Assembly (NCBI RefSeq): GCF_907165205.1
Contig: NC_058189.1
Span: 21,264,001 to 21,328,000, forward strand
Length of the DNA stretch: 64,000 nt
Source of the DNA: Coccinella septempunctata
Lineage: Eukaryota; Arthropoda; Insecta; Coleoptera; Coccinellidae
Reading direction: 5' to 3'
Below are positions 18,070 through 28,430 of the stretch, in pieces. The notes under the pieces were generated by a model. It saw only the letters and a program-made list of their open reading frames with translations, was not told the origin of the DNA and made no database searches. The translations under genes and the position numbers were made by a program. Within the stretch, counting starts at the first letter, position 1. Each line of letters begins with the position of its first letter.

Positions 18070-20778
18070 TTAAATCCTTAACTGATCTCTCGGTCTTCGG
18101 TGGTAGGTTCTTGACCTTCTAGCTTCTTCTGTTGGATCGTAGTCAACTAATCTTCGTAGTTCCTCATTTGGATGTTGTTTGGCTTTGTCGAATATCCTTT
18201 CCGCCTTTCTCTTCATAAATTCTGTAACTGGTTCCCATTCCAAGTCCTTGTAGATTTGTTTGTTCCTAACAAACCAGGGTACGTCCATCGCCATTCTAAG
18301 GAGTTTATTTTCAGTGGCCTGTATTCTCTTGATGTGGGTCTTGGCTGCGAAGCCCCATGCCGCCGATCCATATGTGAGTTGTGGTCGCGCAATAGTTTTA
18401 ATCATCGTCAACTTGATGTTCTTATTCATATGACTTCTTCTGCCTATGAGTGGATAAAGTTTACTCATTGCGGCTTTTGTTTTATCAACAGCACATTTGA
18501 TGTGGTTTTTCCATGTAAGTCCTCTGTCAAGCGTCACTCCTAGGTATGTTGCTTCATTTTTCCATTCAACCTCTTGTCCATCAACTTCAAGGTTTTCTTC
18601 CATCCTCAATCTTCTCTTTTGCAGTAATATTGCTTGAGTCTTTCTTCCATTGATTTGGATTTTCCATTTGATGCACCATTTGAGTAATTCATCTATGGCT
18701 TCCTGCAGTCTCCGGTGTATGATCTCTGGGCGTCGATGTCTGAACGCTATTCCTGTGTCATCTGCGTACAAGGTGAGCATATTCCTAGCATTCTTCGGGA
18801 TATCATAAACGTATATTACGTAAAGCAGAGGTCCAAGTACCGATCCTTGAGGCACTCCCGCTTCCAATTGTCTGGTTTGAGAGGTTGCTCCATCTATCTT
18901 CACATAAAAGTTTCTATTCCTCAGATAGTTCCTTATAATCTTGCATAGCTTGGTCGAATATCCTGCTTTTTTCATCTTGTAGATTAGGCCTTCGTGCCAT
19001 ACTCTATCAAAAGCTCTCTCGATATCCATCAGAACTAATCCTGTGGCCTGTTTTGTCTGCATTCCTTCGGTGACGTATTCTATGAGCCGTAGTAATTGGA
19101 GTTCAGTCGAGTGTTCTCGTCGAAATCCAAATTGTTCGGGTGGGATTATCTTCAACATTTCTGTTTCCTCATTCAGCCTTTTGGCGATAACCCTCTCGAC
19201 GACTTTTCCTAGTGCTGATAGTAGGCTGATTGGTCTATAATTTTGAGGAAATTTCCGTTCCTTTCCAGGCTTGTTGAAAACTATAATTTCTGCAGTTTTC
19301 CATCTCTTTGGGTAGTATTCGGTCCTCATCACTCCGTTTGTTATATTCGTCAAGGCTGCTATTCCTTTTCTAGGCAATTTCTTCAACATATAATTCGTTA
19401 TCCTATCTTCTCCCGGTGCTTTCCGGTTTTTCAGTTTCATTATGATCTCTTTGATTTCTGTTGGTGAAGCCGGTTTTGGAATGATTTCGGTTTCCGGTGG
19501 TTCCATCATCAGTTCTTCGTTTGCCTCCACTTCTTCTTCTAGATCTTCATTGTCATCATCATTTCTGTAATTTATTCTGGCTTCTCTCTCAATTGAGTCG
19601 GCAAGTGCTTCGGCTTTTTCAAGTCTCGTATATACCATTCCGTTTGTTCCATGCAGTGGAGGTATAACTGTCCGTTCTCGTCGTAAGCGTTTTTGCATTT
19701 TCCAAGCCGAGTGATCTATTGTATTCAGTTCCCTTAATCTCTGGTTCCATCTGTTATTACGCAGTTCTGTTAAAGCATTTTTCAATATTTGACTATGCTT
19801 ATTCAGTTTCTTCTTGTCTTCTTCTCTTTTTGTTGTTCTGTAGATTTTCCTGAGTCTTCTGTTCTTTTTTATAAGTTCCTTTATATCCCTTGGCGTATCT
19901 CCGTGTGAATGTTTCGGAATTGGTTTCCTTATTCTCTTGGTGCTTTCTTCATAGGCTTCTTTTATATGATTTTCCAATTTTTCAACTGCTTCATCTAATT
20001 CATCCTGGGTGTTTATTTGGGGAATTTCCCTGATTTTCTCCTGCAGTAAATTCTTATATTTCTCCCAGTCTGTGCGATCCTTGGTTTGTGTCTCTTCTTC
20101 GTTTCTTGGGCCATGTCCCACTATGAATTCTATGGGATTGTGGTCTGAAGTTCCGTCTTCTATTGTATCAATGCTGATTTCTTCAGTGATGTCTTTCATT
20201 ACGACAATGTCCAGTACATCGGGTAGTCCATTTACTCTTGGTATGTAGGTCGGTATATCAGGTCCTATCACAACTGCATTAAGTTTTTCAGCATAAATCT
20301 TCAGTCTTCTCCCGTTTGTATTTTCCACCCTACTGTTCCATTCCTGCGATTTGCAGTTAAGATCACCAATTATGATTTTCGGGTGTCTTCCTTCTAGTAG
20401 CATTTTTAGATCCTCTTCCAGCATGTCCTTATCCGGTGATTTATAAGTTGAAATAATCTTCACTTGTCCTCGATTAGTATTCACAATAATCGATATTGCT
20501 TCTACTTCTTGTCCATTGAATATTTGGTCGAAATGGTGATCCATATTCCTTCTAGCCAGTATAGCAACGCCACCTGTGCTGTTAGGTCTATCATTTCTGT
20601 AAATATCGTAATTGGGAAATGCTATCCGAACGTTGGGGTTAAGTCTCGTTTCTTGGAGAGCTATGACATCCGGTCTCTTCTCTTCAATCAGTTCTTCGAA
20701 TTCTGATCTGCGGGCTCTCAATCCTTCGACGTTCCAAGAGACGATTATGAGATTGTTCTTTATCGTCGTGTCAGCCAT
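18070..20778 (-). CDS. LINE ORF2: endonuclease and reverse transcriptase (copy C)
   Basis: 902 aa, the same architecture as copy B with only about ten amino-acid differences seen by eye (for example ILARRNM for ILARKNM, and DSIERE for DTIERE). Endonuclease and YADD motifs are intact. It starts on the A of the ORF1 stop (TAATG). Copies B and C therefore derive from close but distinct source elements. Confidence 0.93.
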   Translation of the reverse strand: MADTTIKNNLIIVSWNVEGLRARRSEFEELIEEKRPDVIALQETRLNPNVRIAFPNYDIYRNDRPNSTGGVAILARRNMDHHFDQIFNGQEVEAISIIVNTNRGQVKIISTYKSPDKDMLEEDLKMLLEGRHPKIIIGDLNCKSQEWNSRVENTNGRRLKIYAEKLNAVVIGPDIPTYIPRVNGLPDVLDIVVMKDITEEISIDTIEDGTSDHNPIEFIVGHGPRNEEETQTKDRTDWEKYKNLLQEKIREIPQINTQDELDEAVEKLENHIKEAYEESTKRIRKPIPKHSHGDTPRDIKELIKKNRRLRKIYRTTKREEDKKKLNKHSQILKNALTELRNNRWNQRLRELNTIDHSAWKMQKRLRRERTVIPPLHGTNGMVYTRLEKAEALADSIEREARINYRNDDDNEDLEEEVEANEELMMEPPETEIIPKPASPTEIKEIIMKLKNRKAPGEDRITNYMLKKLPRKGIAALTNITNGVMRTEYYPKRWKTAEIIVFNKPGKERKFPQNYRPISLLSALGKVVERVIAKRLNEETEMLKIIPPEQFGFRREHSTELQLLRLIEYVTEGMQTKQATGLVLMDIERAFDRVWHEGLIYKMKKAGYSTKLCKIIRNYLRNRNFYVKIDGATSQTRQLEAGVPQGSVLGPLLYVIYVYDIPKNARNMLTLYADDTGIAFRHRRPEIIHRRLQEAIDELLKWCIKWKIQINGRKTQAILLQKRRLRMEENLEVDGQEVEWKNEATYLGVTLDRGLTWKNHIKCAVDKTKAAMSKLYPLIGRRSHMNKNIKLTMIKTIARPQLTYGSAAWGFAAKTHIKRIQATENKLLRMAMDVPWFVRNKQIYKDLEWEPVTEFMKRKAERIFDKAKQHPNEELRRLVDYDPTEEARRSRTYHRRPRDQLRI

Positions 20779-22172
20779 TAAATATTCTTAATAATTTGCT
20801 GCATCTTCTTCTCAATCTCTTTCTCCAGATTCTGCATCATCGTGCTGAGGAGGTTTTTCGTGAACTTATCCAGTTCCTCAGTGATTCCAGAAATTCCTTT
20901 TCTGGTTTCGGCTTTTTTGACGGTTTTTGCCTTTTCCGTCTTTTTCTCTGGTTTCTTCGTCTCTTTGACCACTTTGGTTGCAGTTTCCTGGGGTTTCTTC
21001 ACTTCCGAAGAGTTTTGGGATGGCCTCGGTGTATTTTGTGTTGGCCTCGAGCTGGTCTGGTTCGATCTTGGCGATCTCTTGGTCTTTTTAGTGACCAATT
21101 TCCATTCGCTACATCCCTTGTAGCTAGCTGGATGTCCTTGCTCTCCACAGAGAACACAAGAGGCATTTCGCTCCTCGTTCTCCCTGGTAAGCGTACACTC
21201 CTTGGAGCTGTGATTACCGGAGCATTTCACGCACCTCCATGGAAAAGTGCACTTACTTTGGGCATGTCCATATCGCTGACAGCGGTAACATTGTCCAGGC
21301 CCAATCGTCCTTCTCTTAGGTTCAACAACACAGTTCATGTTGTAGAGCCTTTTCACCTCGAAGATACCCTTATTCTGGGTTTTAACCAGCAATAAGGGCA
21401 TCGGCTGTTTTGTTTTATTTGAGGTCATCCTTATGACCTCAGCATCGACGATCCCTTGATCCTTGAGGTCGTCAAGGATCGTCGGGATATCTGCATCCAG
21501 CGGTAGGTATCTCACTACCGCGTATATTTTCTTTTCTTCCTCCCGTTGAAGAGTGTAAAACTCCCTATTTATTTTATGAAGGAAGTCCGTCATCCTTCTA
21601 TGATCATCGGCGCTTTGTGGGACGATTCTTATACCGTCCTTTACTGTCGTCGCTCTTTGGTATTTAATACCGTTTCGCATTAACGCGTTCGAAATTGAAG
21701 TACATTCGGACGTACCTCTCAGGGTGACAGGGGGGATTTTTTCTTTTCTCTCCACTGGAGTGGTTTCCTCTTGGTCTGGGGTTTCCAAGACTCTTTTCTT
21801 GTTTGCATCTTCATTTGACGAGGAGCTATCCTTTCTCACTCTTTTGGCGGGTGGGGAAATTTTGGTTTGAGGGGTTTTGACCACCTCCATCTTCTGTTTT
21901 GGAACCGGTAAGTTCACTTCTTGGACATTTTTCAAAATAATGTTCTTCTTGAGTGCTTTGGAGTAACTTTCCTTATTTCCCTCCTGCAACTCGAGCCTCT
22001 CCCTGAGATTTTTAATCTCAGCAACTAAGCTAGATACGCATCTATCTAACTCATTCACCCTCGCTTTCAAACTTGCGTTCTCCTCTCTCAAAATATCGTG
22101 TTCGGACACGACATTAGCGATTTCTGGCGCGTCTTCTTCCATTACGGAATCGCAGTCCGAATGGTCAGACAT
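20778..22172 (-). CDS. LINE ORF1: zinc-knuckle RNA-binding protein (copy C)
   Basis: 464 aa, one residue shorter than copy B (NKESYSK against NKESPYSK). Coiled coil, PRE-C2HC-like region and three knuckles are conserved. Differences cluster in the linker around residues 150-200 and in the C-terminal Lys-rich part. Confidence 0.92.
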   Translation of the reverse strand: MSDHSDCDSVMEEDAPEIANVVSEHDILREENASLKARVNELDRCVSSLVAEIKNLRERLELQEGNKESYSKALKKNIILKNVQEVNLPVPKQKMEVVKTPQTKISPPAKRVRKDSSSSNEDANKKRVLETPDQEETTPVERKEKIPPVTLRGTSECTSISNALMRNGIKYQRATTVKDGIRIVPQSADDHRRMTDFLHKINREFYTLQREEEKKIYAVVRYLPLDADIPTILDDLKDQGIVDAEVIRMTSNKTKQPMPLLLVKTQNKGIFEVKRLYNMNCVVEPKRRTIGPGQCYRCQRYGHAQSKCTFPWRCVKCSGNHSSKECTLTRENEERNASCVLCGEQGHPASYKGCSEWKLVTKKTKRSPRSNQTSSRPTQNTPRPSQNSSEVKKPQETATKVVKETKKPEKKTEKAKTVKKAETRKGISGITEELDKFTKNLLSTMMQNLEKEIEKKMQQIIKNI

Positions 22173-22452
22173 TTTAGAATCTAATTAATGATTACTTTGC
22201 TACTCAAAGAAATTGGAAATAAAATTTTTCAAGACAAAAGAAAAATGGCTAAGTTATATATTTTCTATACTATGAGAAAAATAAATCGACTCACCAGTGA
22301 TATCCGTGGAACCAGCGATCTTGGAGGTGATCTGGACTCTACACTGAACACACTGAATTTGAACGAATTTCCGCTCTATAACGCATACACTTATAGAACT
22401 TACAAAAAAACTTCGGAAGTTTCGTAGACGGAATCAAAAATTCCGTAGCTTC

Positions 22453-22584
22453 GCTAGTGTCAACTTTCACTTCGACTTTCTCTTTTACAACACGAGAGAT
22501 GACGTATCGCACTGCATCGCTAGTGTACACTTTCACTTCGACTTTCTCTTTTACAACACGAGAGATGACGTATCGCACTGGTAT
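22453..22584 (-). repeat. 66-bp tandem duplication in the 5' UTR of LINE copy C
   Basis: Two units of 66 bp begin at 22453 and 22519, each starting GCTAGTGT and containing the same TTCACTTCGACTTTCTCTTT block. Copy B has only a diverged single equivalent. It resembles monomer-type LINE promoters. Confidence 0.8.
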
Positions 22585-22640
22585 CATTCAACACATCTAC
22601 CTGCTTCAACGTCTCGAGGTTGACTGAAATGACTGCAGAC

Positions 22641-22845
22641 TGTCTAAAACCCTCGCCCTTTATACAATATGCGCCCCTTCTTAGGGTCTCAGAGGCACCG
22701 TATTGGTGGGGGCGGCTGACCTATAGGTTTACAGTTCTACTATTACATGGGTATATTTACACAATATTTACAATTTTAAAACTTTCTTTCGCCGTCCATC
22801 TCGGTAGGTAAGTTGGTTCTCCTTTTTCACTCGCCGTCCGTAACA
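22641..22845 (-). repeat. 5' LTR of Pao element 2, right part
   Basis: 205 bp resuming at TGTCTAAAAC and ending CCGTAACA, followed by the target duplication ACCAG. Confidence 0.9.
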
Positions 22846-22925
22846 ACCAGAAAACTATACTTCTTAGGAAACAGACTCCAACCGAAGTATTTTCGTTATG
22901 GTAACACTTGTGTTTTTTTTTCCAG

Positions 22926-23188
22926 TTGTATATCAGATCTTGGTAGCCTTACTGATGCGAATAAGAGCATCATCGATAGAGAGAATAAACATAATAATGA
23001 AATAATATCAAACAATCAAAGTAAAGAAGTTGAGAAAAAGATGTCTTCCCCAGATGGTACTAGGAAATTACAGGATGAAATAAATATGCTCACCAAAAGA
23101 AATTGTGAATTGGAATCTCAGTTGAAAAATTTTGAGAGTAATACCACTAAAGAATTGCTCTTGGATAATATAGATGGTTCTGAAAGTG
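22926..23188 (+). CDS. gek: MRCK/Genghis Khan exon (coiled coil), exon 1 of window
   Basis: The acceptor is T-rich (ttttttttccag) and the donor is G|gtaagt. The exon enters with two bases of a codon already supplied and leaves with one. Its product includes RKLQDEINMLTKRNCELESQ, strongly like the MRCK coiled-coil segment where LQDEI...LTK.NCELES is conserved. Phase matches exon 37282-37496 across a 14-kb intron. Upstream exons with the kinase domain are outside the window. The Pao element 2 insertion ends only 75 bp before this acceptor. Confidence 0.85.
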
Positions 23189-24597
23189 GTAAGTTCATCT
23201 TCACCATGTTTTTATGGACTTTCAATACATTTACCTTAAGCACTTGCCAGCATCTGTTAAATTCGTTAATAATTCGAAATACTTTTGTAACTCTTTGTGT
23301 AATATGTATTCACAGAAGACCAACACGTTATTTCCATATGACATGGGCTAAAAATTTAAATCATGTTGGGTCACAGTGGACGTCAATTCATCTACGACTC
23401 ACGTGATTGTGCGTGAATCGTGAGTTTGATAGGGTGCGTGGGGTAGAGAATAAAGGTAAGCGTCCACAGTTCCACATCGTAAGCAACGCACGGATCGCAT
23501 CGAAAGTATTTTAGAATGCTTTGTATAAGAACTCATCTAAGTGCGTCCACTGATACATATCGTACTACTCGGATGCATCGCTTGATCCTTTTAATGCGAT
23601 CCGTGCGTTGCGTACGATGCGGACATTGTATAAAGACCACATAGTAGTGTAACGCTAAGGGAACGAAGCTTTGATGCGAATGGAGGCAACCACTAGATGG
23701 CAGCTTCGCATGTGGAGGCTCACTTATCGATCGATACAGGCCCGTCTTACGGATCTTTAAACGTCCGTCGTAGCGGTTTATTATCTATTTCGAAATAAAC
23801 CGATCTTTCTGCTTGAAAGAGATATTTCGGATCTGACGGAACGAATTTTATATTGTTTTTATACTTTTGAATGTCATTTCGAGCGATCCATACATTAAGT
23901 AGGTATCATAAAGTAAGAAATTTTGAATTTATTAATAATGCCCTTCTTCGGAATACTCCTATCTTTATCTACCTGCACAGGTATAGAAAATTACCAAGAA
24001 TGTTCAACCGAACGTCTCAGAAAAATTGTACCTAATTCGTTAATTGTTATCTTTTTATGATACCTCCATATAATGTCAATGGTCGTTTGAACATTGTAAA
24101 TAGAAAAATTTACATAGGTCAACCCAATAACGTCAACTCTTCTATATTGTTTGAAAAGACCTTTCATATTATCCGACTGTAAATAAAGATAGTTTCTGCC
24201 CTTTGGAGGAATATCAGGTATAATTATTATTCACGTTTTTGGTACTCAAATGGAATTCTCTGAAAATATGAACGTTTTTCCTGGAATTAAAGGATAATAA
24301 TACCAGGAATATATTTCGCTTTTTCTTCTGGTTCCTACGTATATAAGGTAGAAAGATCTAGTACAAGTTAGTCTCATTCGAGAAATGTTATGTGTTTAGT
24401 TCAGCTCTTAAGTTCAACGTCAAAAGTGCTACATAAACGATAATTTCTAAAACAAAGAAAACTTCAGTGATTTCTTGAGTTTCAGTTGTACCATATTAGT
24501 TTAGACGGTAAGCTAACATACTTAAAAACGATTAAATCTTTTTCAATTCAGTTTCGATTTTTCTGCTAATATAAATTGTTCACGTGAATATTTGTAG

Positions 24598-24721
24598 ATG
24601 TCTGGAAATAAGTGCGAATACTTCAACTGCGGGTTATCTGCCAGATTGGATAAAACTATAAGAATGTTCAGATTTCCAGTGAAAGATGAAGAAAGATGTA
24701 AGCTATGGATCCTACATTCAG
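24598..24721 (+). CDS. P-type transposase, exon 1 (first half of THAP domain)
   Basis: The exon encodes MSGNKCEYFNCGLSARLDKT and continues through MFRFP to WILHSG. C-x4-C followed later by FRFP and W is the first half of a THAP zinc-binding domain, which recognises the transposon ends. The donor is CAG|gtgatt. It leaves one G, and the exon at 25960 supplies GG to complete the codon. A 1.2-kb intron follows, holding a MITE and a (TA)n tract. Confidence 0.85.
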
Positions 24722-24842
24722 GTGATTATTTAAATCTTTTTTTTTTTCATCAAGTGAATGCATTTGCCCTTTCTTGTTTACTTTGTATATATTCATTCGA
24801 TTTTGAAGGGTCGACAAAAACAATCAAATCGATTTATATATA

Positions 24843-25349
24843 CAGTCCCTGGTCAGTTTATTAGACGCACTGAGGATTTTTTTTATATTTACTGGTATTG
24901 CCCGAGAAGAGCAGAATATTTGAATTTCATTTCCACAGAATGTCAGTTTTATCTACGACTCTCATTAAATTGTTCTATTTGGCATTTATTTTTGATGTTG
25001 TAGTATTAGTACTTAATTATGAATTAGTACTATGTCTTCCAGTGGACGTCTTGCATTCTGCAGGTTCAGACGTTATTTCGATCATCCACATATGAAATCA
25101 TTATCCTCGAATGCAGCAAACCGAACAATTCTGCATTGATAGTATGAAGCTCTCATAGCTACACAGGGTGGCTCAGCAAAATATTAGAATTTCATGTTTA
25201 ATCATCAATCAATCGATATTTTTTATTGAATATGATATATTATATGTGAAAACCATTTACAGATGAAGTATATTGAACATATACATTCAATTTAATAATT
25301 CAATATTGAGATTTTGCATCGAATCGATGCGTCTAATAATATGGCCAGG

Positions 25350-25354
<5 letters not shown>
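24843..25354. mobile_element. Tc1-type MITE in the transposase intron
   Basis: CAGTCCCTGGTCAGTTTATT (24843 onward) has an inverted counterpart ending at about 25354. Both are flanked by TA and share the TTAGACGCA block. About 510 bp, with no coding sequence. The right end merges into the (TA)n tract. Confidence 0.65.

Positions 25355-25432
<78 letters not shown>
25353..25432. repeat. (TA)40 microsatellite
   Basis: An uninterrupted alternating TA tract of about 80 bp in the intron of the P-type transposase gene. Confidence 0.98.
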
Positions 25433-25433
<1 letters not shown>

Positions 25434-25959
25434 CGGTTTGGGCTGTGTCCCTTTTCAAATTTGTAAAAATTACAATGCAATTCGTTGACAAAACAAACAA
25501 AAAACAAAAAAAATGATGATTCATTGGAACAAAGTAGATGAGGTTATGTTCCTATTTTCCCATTAATATTTTTGTGTCAGTTTGAAAATATTTATTTCGA
25601 ATTTCATTGGAAGATATACCTAATTTTTTCATGTTCCTACGCAACTTTTCGATACGTGGTGAAGTTTAGCCGGAAATCATTTTCCACCCCTAAAAATTAT
25701 TACCTACCCCTGTTTTGATACTTCGAATCCCCTTCATTGATATTAATGCACTTTTCATTCATACTTTAATTTTCCGACCAACCACTAAGAATGCTAATAA
25801 TGTTTTCTCTCAATTATGTTTGGCCCTAGACTGCTATTCAGTTTCAACAATTCATTTATGAGTTATTGTTTTTCTCCTGAAACTTTGATTCTCATACGTA
25901 ATCATCGTAAACTGAGATGCATTCATTGATAATAATAATAATAACAAAAACGATTTCAG

Positions 25960-28430
25960 GGAATGGTAAGTTGACTGACTTGAGCCCCCAATCACTAAGA
26001 AAAAAATATTTGTGCAGCAAGCATTTCCCTGTCGAACAATCGTCACGAAGGAAATTAGCTCCAAACGCTATTCCTGATAAATATGTTGAAGATTCGAACC
26101 TTGAGAATAGTCCATCACTGCAAGTAGCTTCCACCTCAAGATCTTATGGTCCAGCAAGGAAGAGATTATTTCAGGACATCAAGAGAGAAAGTGAAAGTAG
26201 TTCAGAAAGTGAATTTCCCCAGGAATTGCTAAATTTGTCATTCGAACAAAAACGAAGAAACAAATTTGTTTCCCCCGAAGAAACAATAAAAAGACTGAAG
26301 GAACAACTGAGATCTTTAAGGAAAAAACATAATTCTGTGAAGACTCAGCTAAACCAAGCGAAAAGAAAGATTGTCCGATTACAGAAATCGCCAACAATTC
26401 AATTTAGTGCAACAGCAACAAATTTCACGAAGTGCCTTTGCAGAATGCAATTGAAAAAACGCGTTCGGTCTCCTTGGACTTCACTCGAGAAAAAAACAGC
26501 AGTTTCTTTATATTATAAAAGCCCTTCTGCATATATTTTTCTCAGAGAGAAAGGCTTCACTCTTCCATCAGTTTCAACTATCAAGAAGTGGCTGGGAAAC
26601 TTCAACTGCGGGCCGGGATTCAATGAAAAAATCATGAACCAGTTGACACTTAAAAGCAACACAATGCAACCATCAGAAAAATATTGTGTTGTTTTATTCG
26701 ATGAAATGAGTTTGAAGAAGAAATTAGAATATAATGAAAAGACTGATTTGATCGAAGGTTTGGTTGATTTGGGAATGTCAAAAAGAAACCCAGTTCCTGC
26801 GAATCAAGCAATGGTCATAATGATTCGCGGAATTTATGCTCCCTGGAAAATTCCTCTAGCATACTTTGTTTCTCGTGATGGAGTCCGTGTTGGAGAATTG
26901 ACAGACATCATTATAGATTGTCTCAAGAAACTTGAAAGTGCTAATTTCAAGCCTGTTGGAGTGGTATGTGATTTATCCAGGGTAAACCAACAGTTTTACA
27001 GAAATATGGGAGTGTCAGTTGATAGTCCATTCTTTTCCATCGAAGGAAAAAAATATTATGCTTTTAATGACGTGCCACATCTCCTGAAATGTTTGAGAAA
27101 TAATTTCCTCCATAATCAGTTTATTTATGAAGGAAAATATATAGACTTTTCTGATATCAGGAAGGTGTATGAGATCGACAGGAGGAGTAGAACCGGAAGG
27201 TGTCTCTTGAAATTGACAGATAAACATTTAAATCCGAACGGCTTCGAAAAAATGAGTGTTAAACTAGCTGCTCAATTGTTGAGTCACACTGTAGCCGCAA
27301 CAATCAAAGTTGCTTTGAGGAGTGGTGAGCTAGTTTCTAAAACAGGAGAGAATACCGCTTATTTTGTAGATACGGTAAATGATTTATTCGATTCATTGAA
27401 CTGCAATTCATTCAGTAATAATAATCCCAAAAAAAGAGTTCTTTCTGATAGAAACCCTCAAATTTTGGAAGTTATGAATACTGGATATGAATTGATAAGA
27501 AAATTATATAAGATTGATAAGAGCGGTCGCCCCTGTAGACCTCCAAGTTTCGATGGATTTCTACAAACCATTCAAGCTGTCAAAATGTTTCATAATGAGC
27601 AGAAAAATAAAGGTTTTCCATTCATATTTACAGGTCGCCTCAATCAAGATCCTCTTGAAAATCAGTTTTCTATTTATAGGCAAAAGGGAGGTTATAATAG
27701 AAACCCCACTGTGCGGACATTCAGGGCATCATTCAAAATAAATTTAATTGCGAATTTGGTCAGATCATCAGTTAATGCAAATTCTGGGACTAATATTGAT
27801 AGTGATCAGTGTATTTTGGATGTGGATGACATTAGTGATCAATATTCTGAAACTTTGGATGATGCCGTGAGTGAAGAAGCTGAAAAGCCTGAAGTTCAGA
27901 ATGCATGTGCCGATTTTTCCAGTGCGGAACCTAGGGAGAACCTTCTGGGTGAAAAATTCAATTTAGAAATATGTTCGGTGGCATATTTTGCGGGTTACTT
28001 ATGCAAAAAAGTAACCCATAAATATGAGTGCAAACATTGTGAAGAGTGTTTCCAGGGAGAGGAAGAATTTGGCAACAACGAACAGTTGCTGATTTTTTAT
28101 AAAAATTATGACCTACAGGCTCCAAATTCTCTGAAGATAGCAACAGATCTCCTGACTAAATTCACTAAAATCGGTATGGAATATTTTGCGGAAAATATTT
28201 CCACACTGGTGGCAGGGAAAGTTTTGGAGAACATGAAAAAACTTATTGATGCGGCAGTGGAACGCGATTTACCACAGTGGAAACTTCAAGAAAATTGTGC
28301 TGAACATAGAGATTACATTTTAAAATTATTAATAAGAACTATATTGCATAAATATTGTAAGAGCATTATAAGTTCGCCAAAAAGCACTGTTAAGAAAAAT
28401 GAAAAATTATCTATTTTACAAAATAAATAA
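25960..28430 (+). CDS. P-type transposase, exon 2 (THAP second half, coiled coil, DDE core)
   Basis: About 824 aa from the acceptor ttcag at 25959. It starts with the second THAP half (KKYLCSKHFP, then APNAIPDKY in the place of the AVPTIF box). A coiled coil follows (SPEETIKRLKEQLRSLRKKH). The RNase-H-like catalytic parts are LFDEMSLKK (D at 26700-26702), GVVCDLSRVNQQF (D at 26970-26972) and NQDPLENQFS (E at 27657-27659). Between the last two lies the large insertion domain typical of P transposases. A Cys/His cluster (YLCKKVTHKYECKHCEEC) lies near the C-terminus. With exon 1 the protein is about 865 aa, the usual size, with no stop or shift, so it is probably functional. Confidence 0.9.

Larger units (their letters stand above)
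17797..22630 (-). mobile_element. Full-length jockey-like LINE, copy C
   Basis: T26 at 17797-17822 marks the poly(A) tail. 3' UTR, ORF2 (18070-20778), ORF1 (20778-22172) and 5' UTR (22173-22630) follow. The target duplication is AGACTGCAGAC at 17786-17796 and GACTGCAGAC at 22631-22640. Both ORFs are open. It lies head-to-tail with copies A and B, all in one orientation. Confidence 0.92.
7849..22845 (-). mobile_element. Second Pao-type LTR retrotransposon, minus strand, with nested LINEs
   Basis: A 311-bp LTR (7849-8159) recurs at 12523-22845, where three LINEs split it. Adding 12523-12628 (106 bp) and 22641-22845 (205 bp) gives exactly 311 bp. The outer flanks carry a 5-bp duplication, ACCAG, at 7844-7848 and 22846-22850. 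I count four differences between the LTRs, so this insertion is older than the neighbouring Pao copy. The coding part (8141-12134) lacks Gag and protease and has a frameshift. The leader carries two minisatellites. The right end lies 75 bp before a host exon. Confidence 0.92.
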
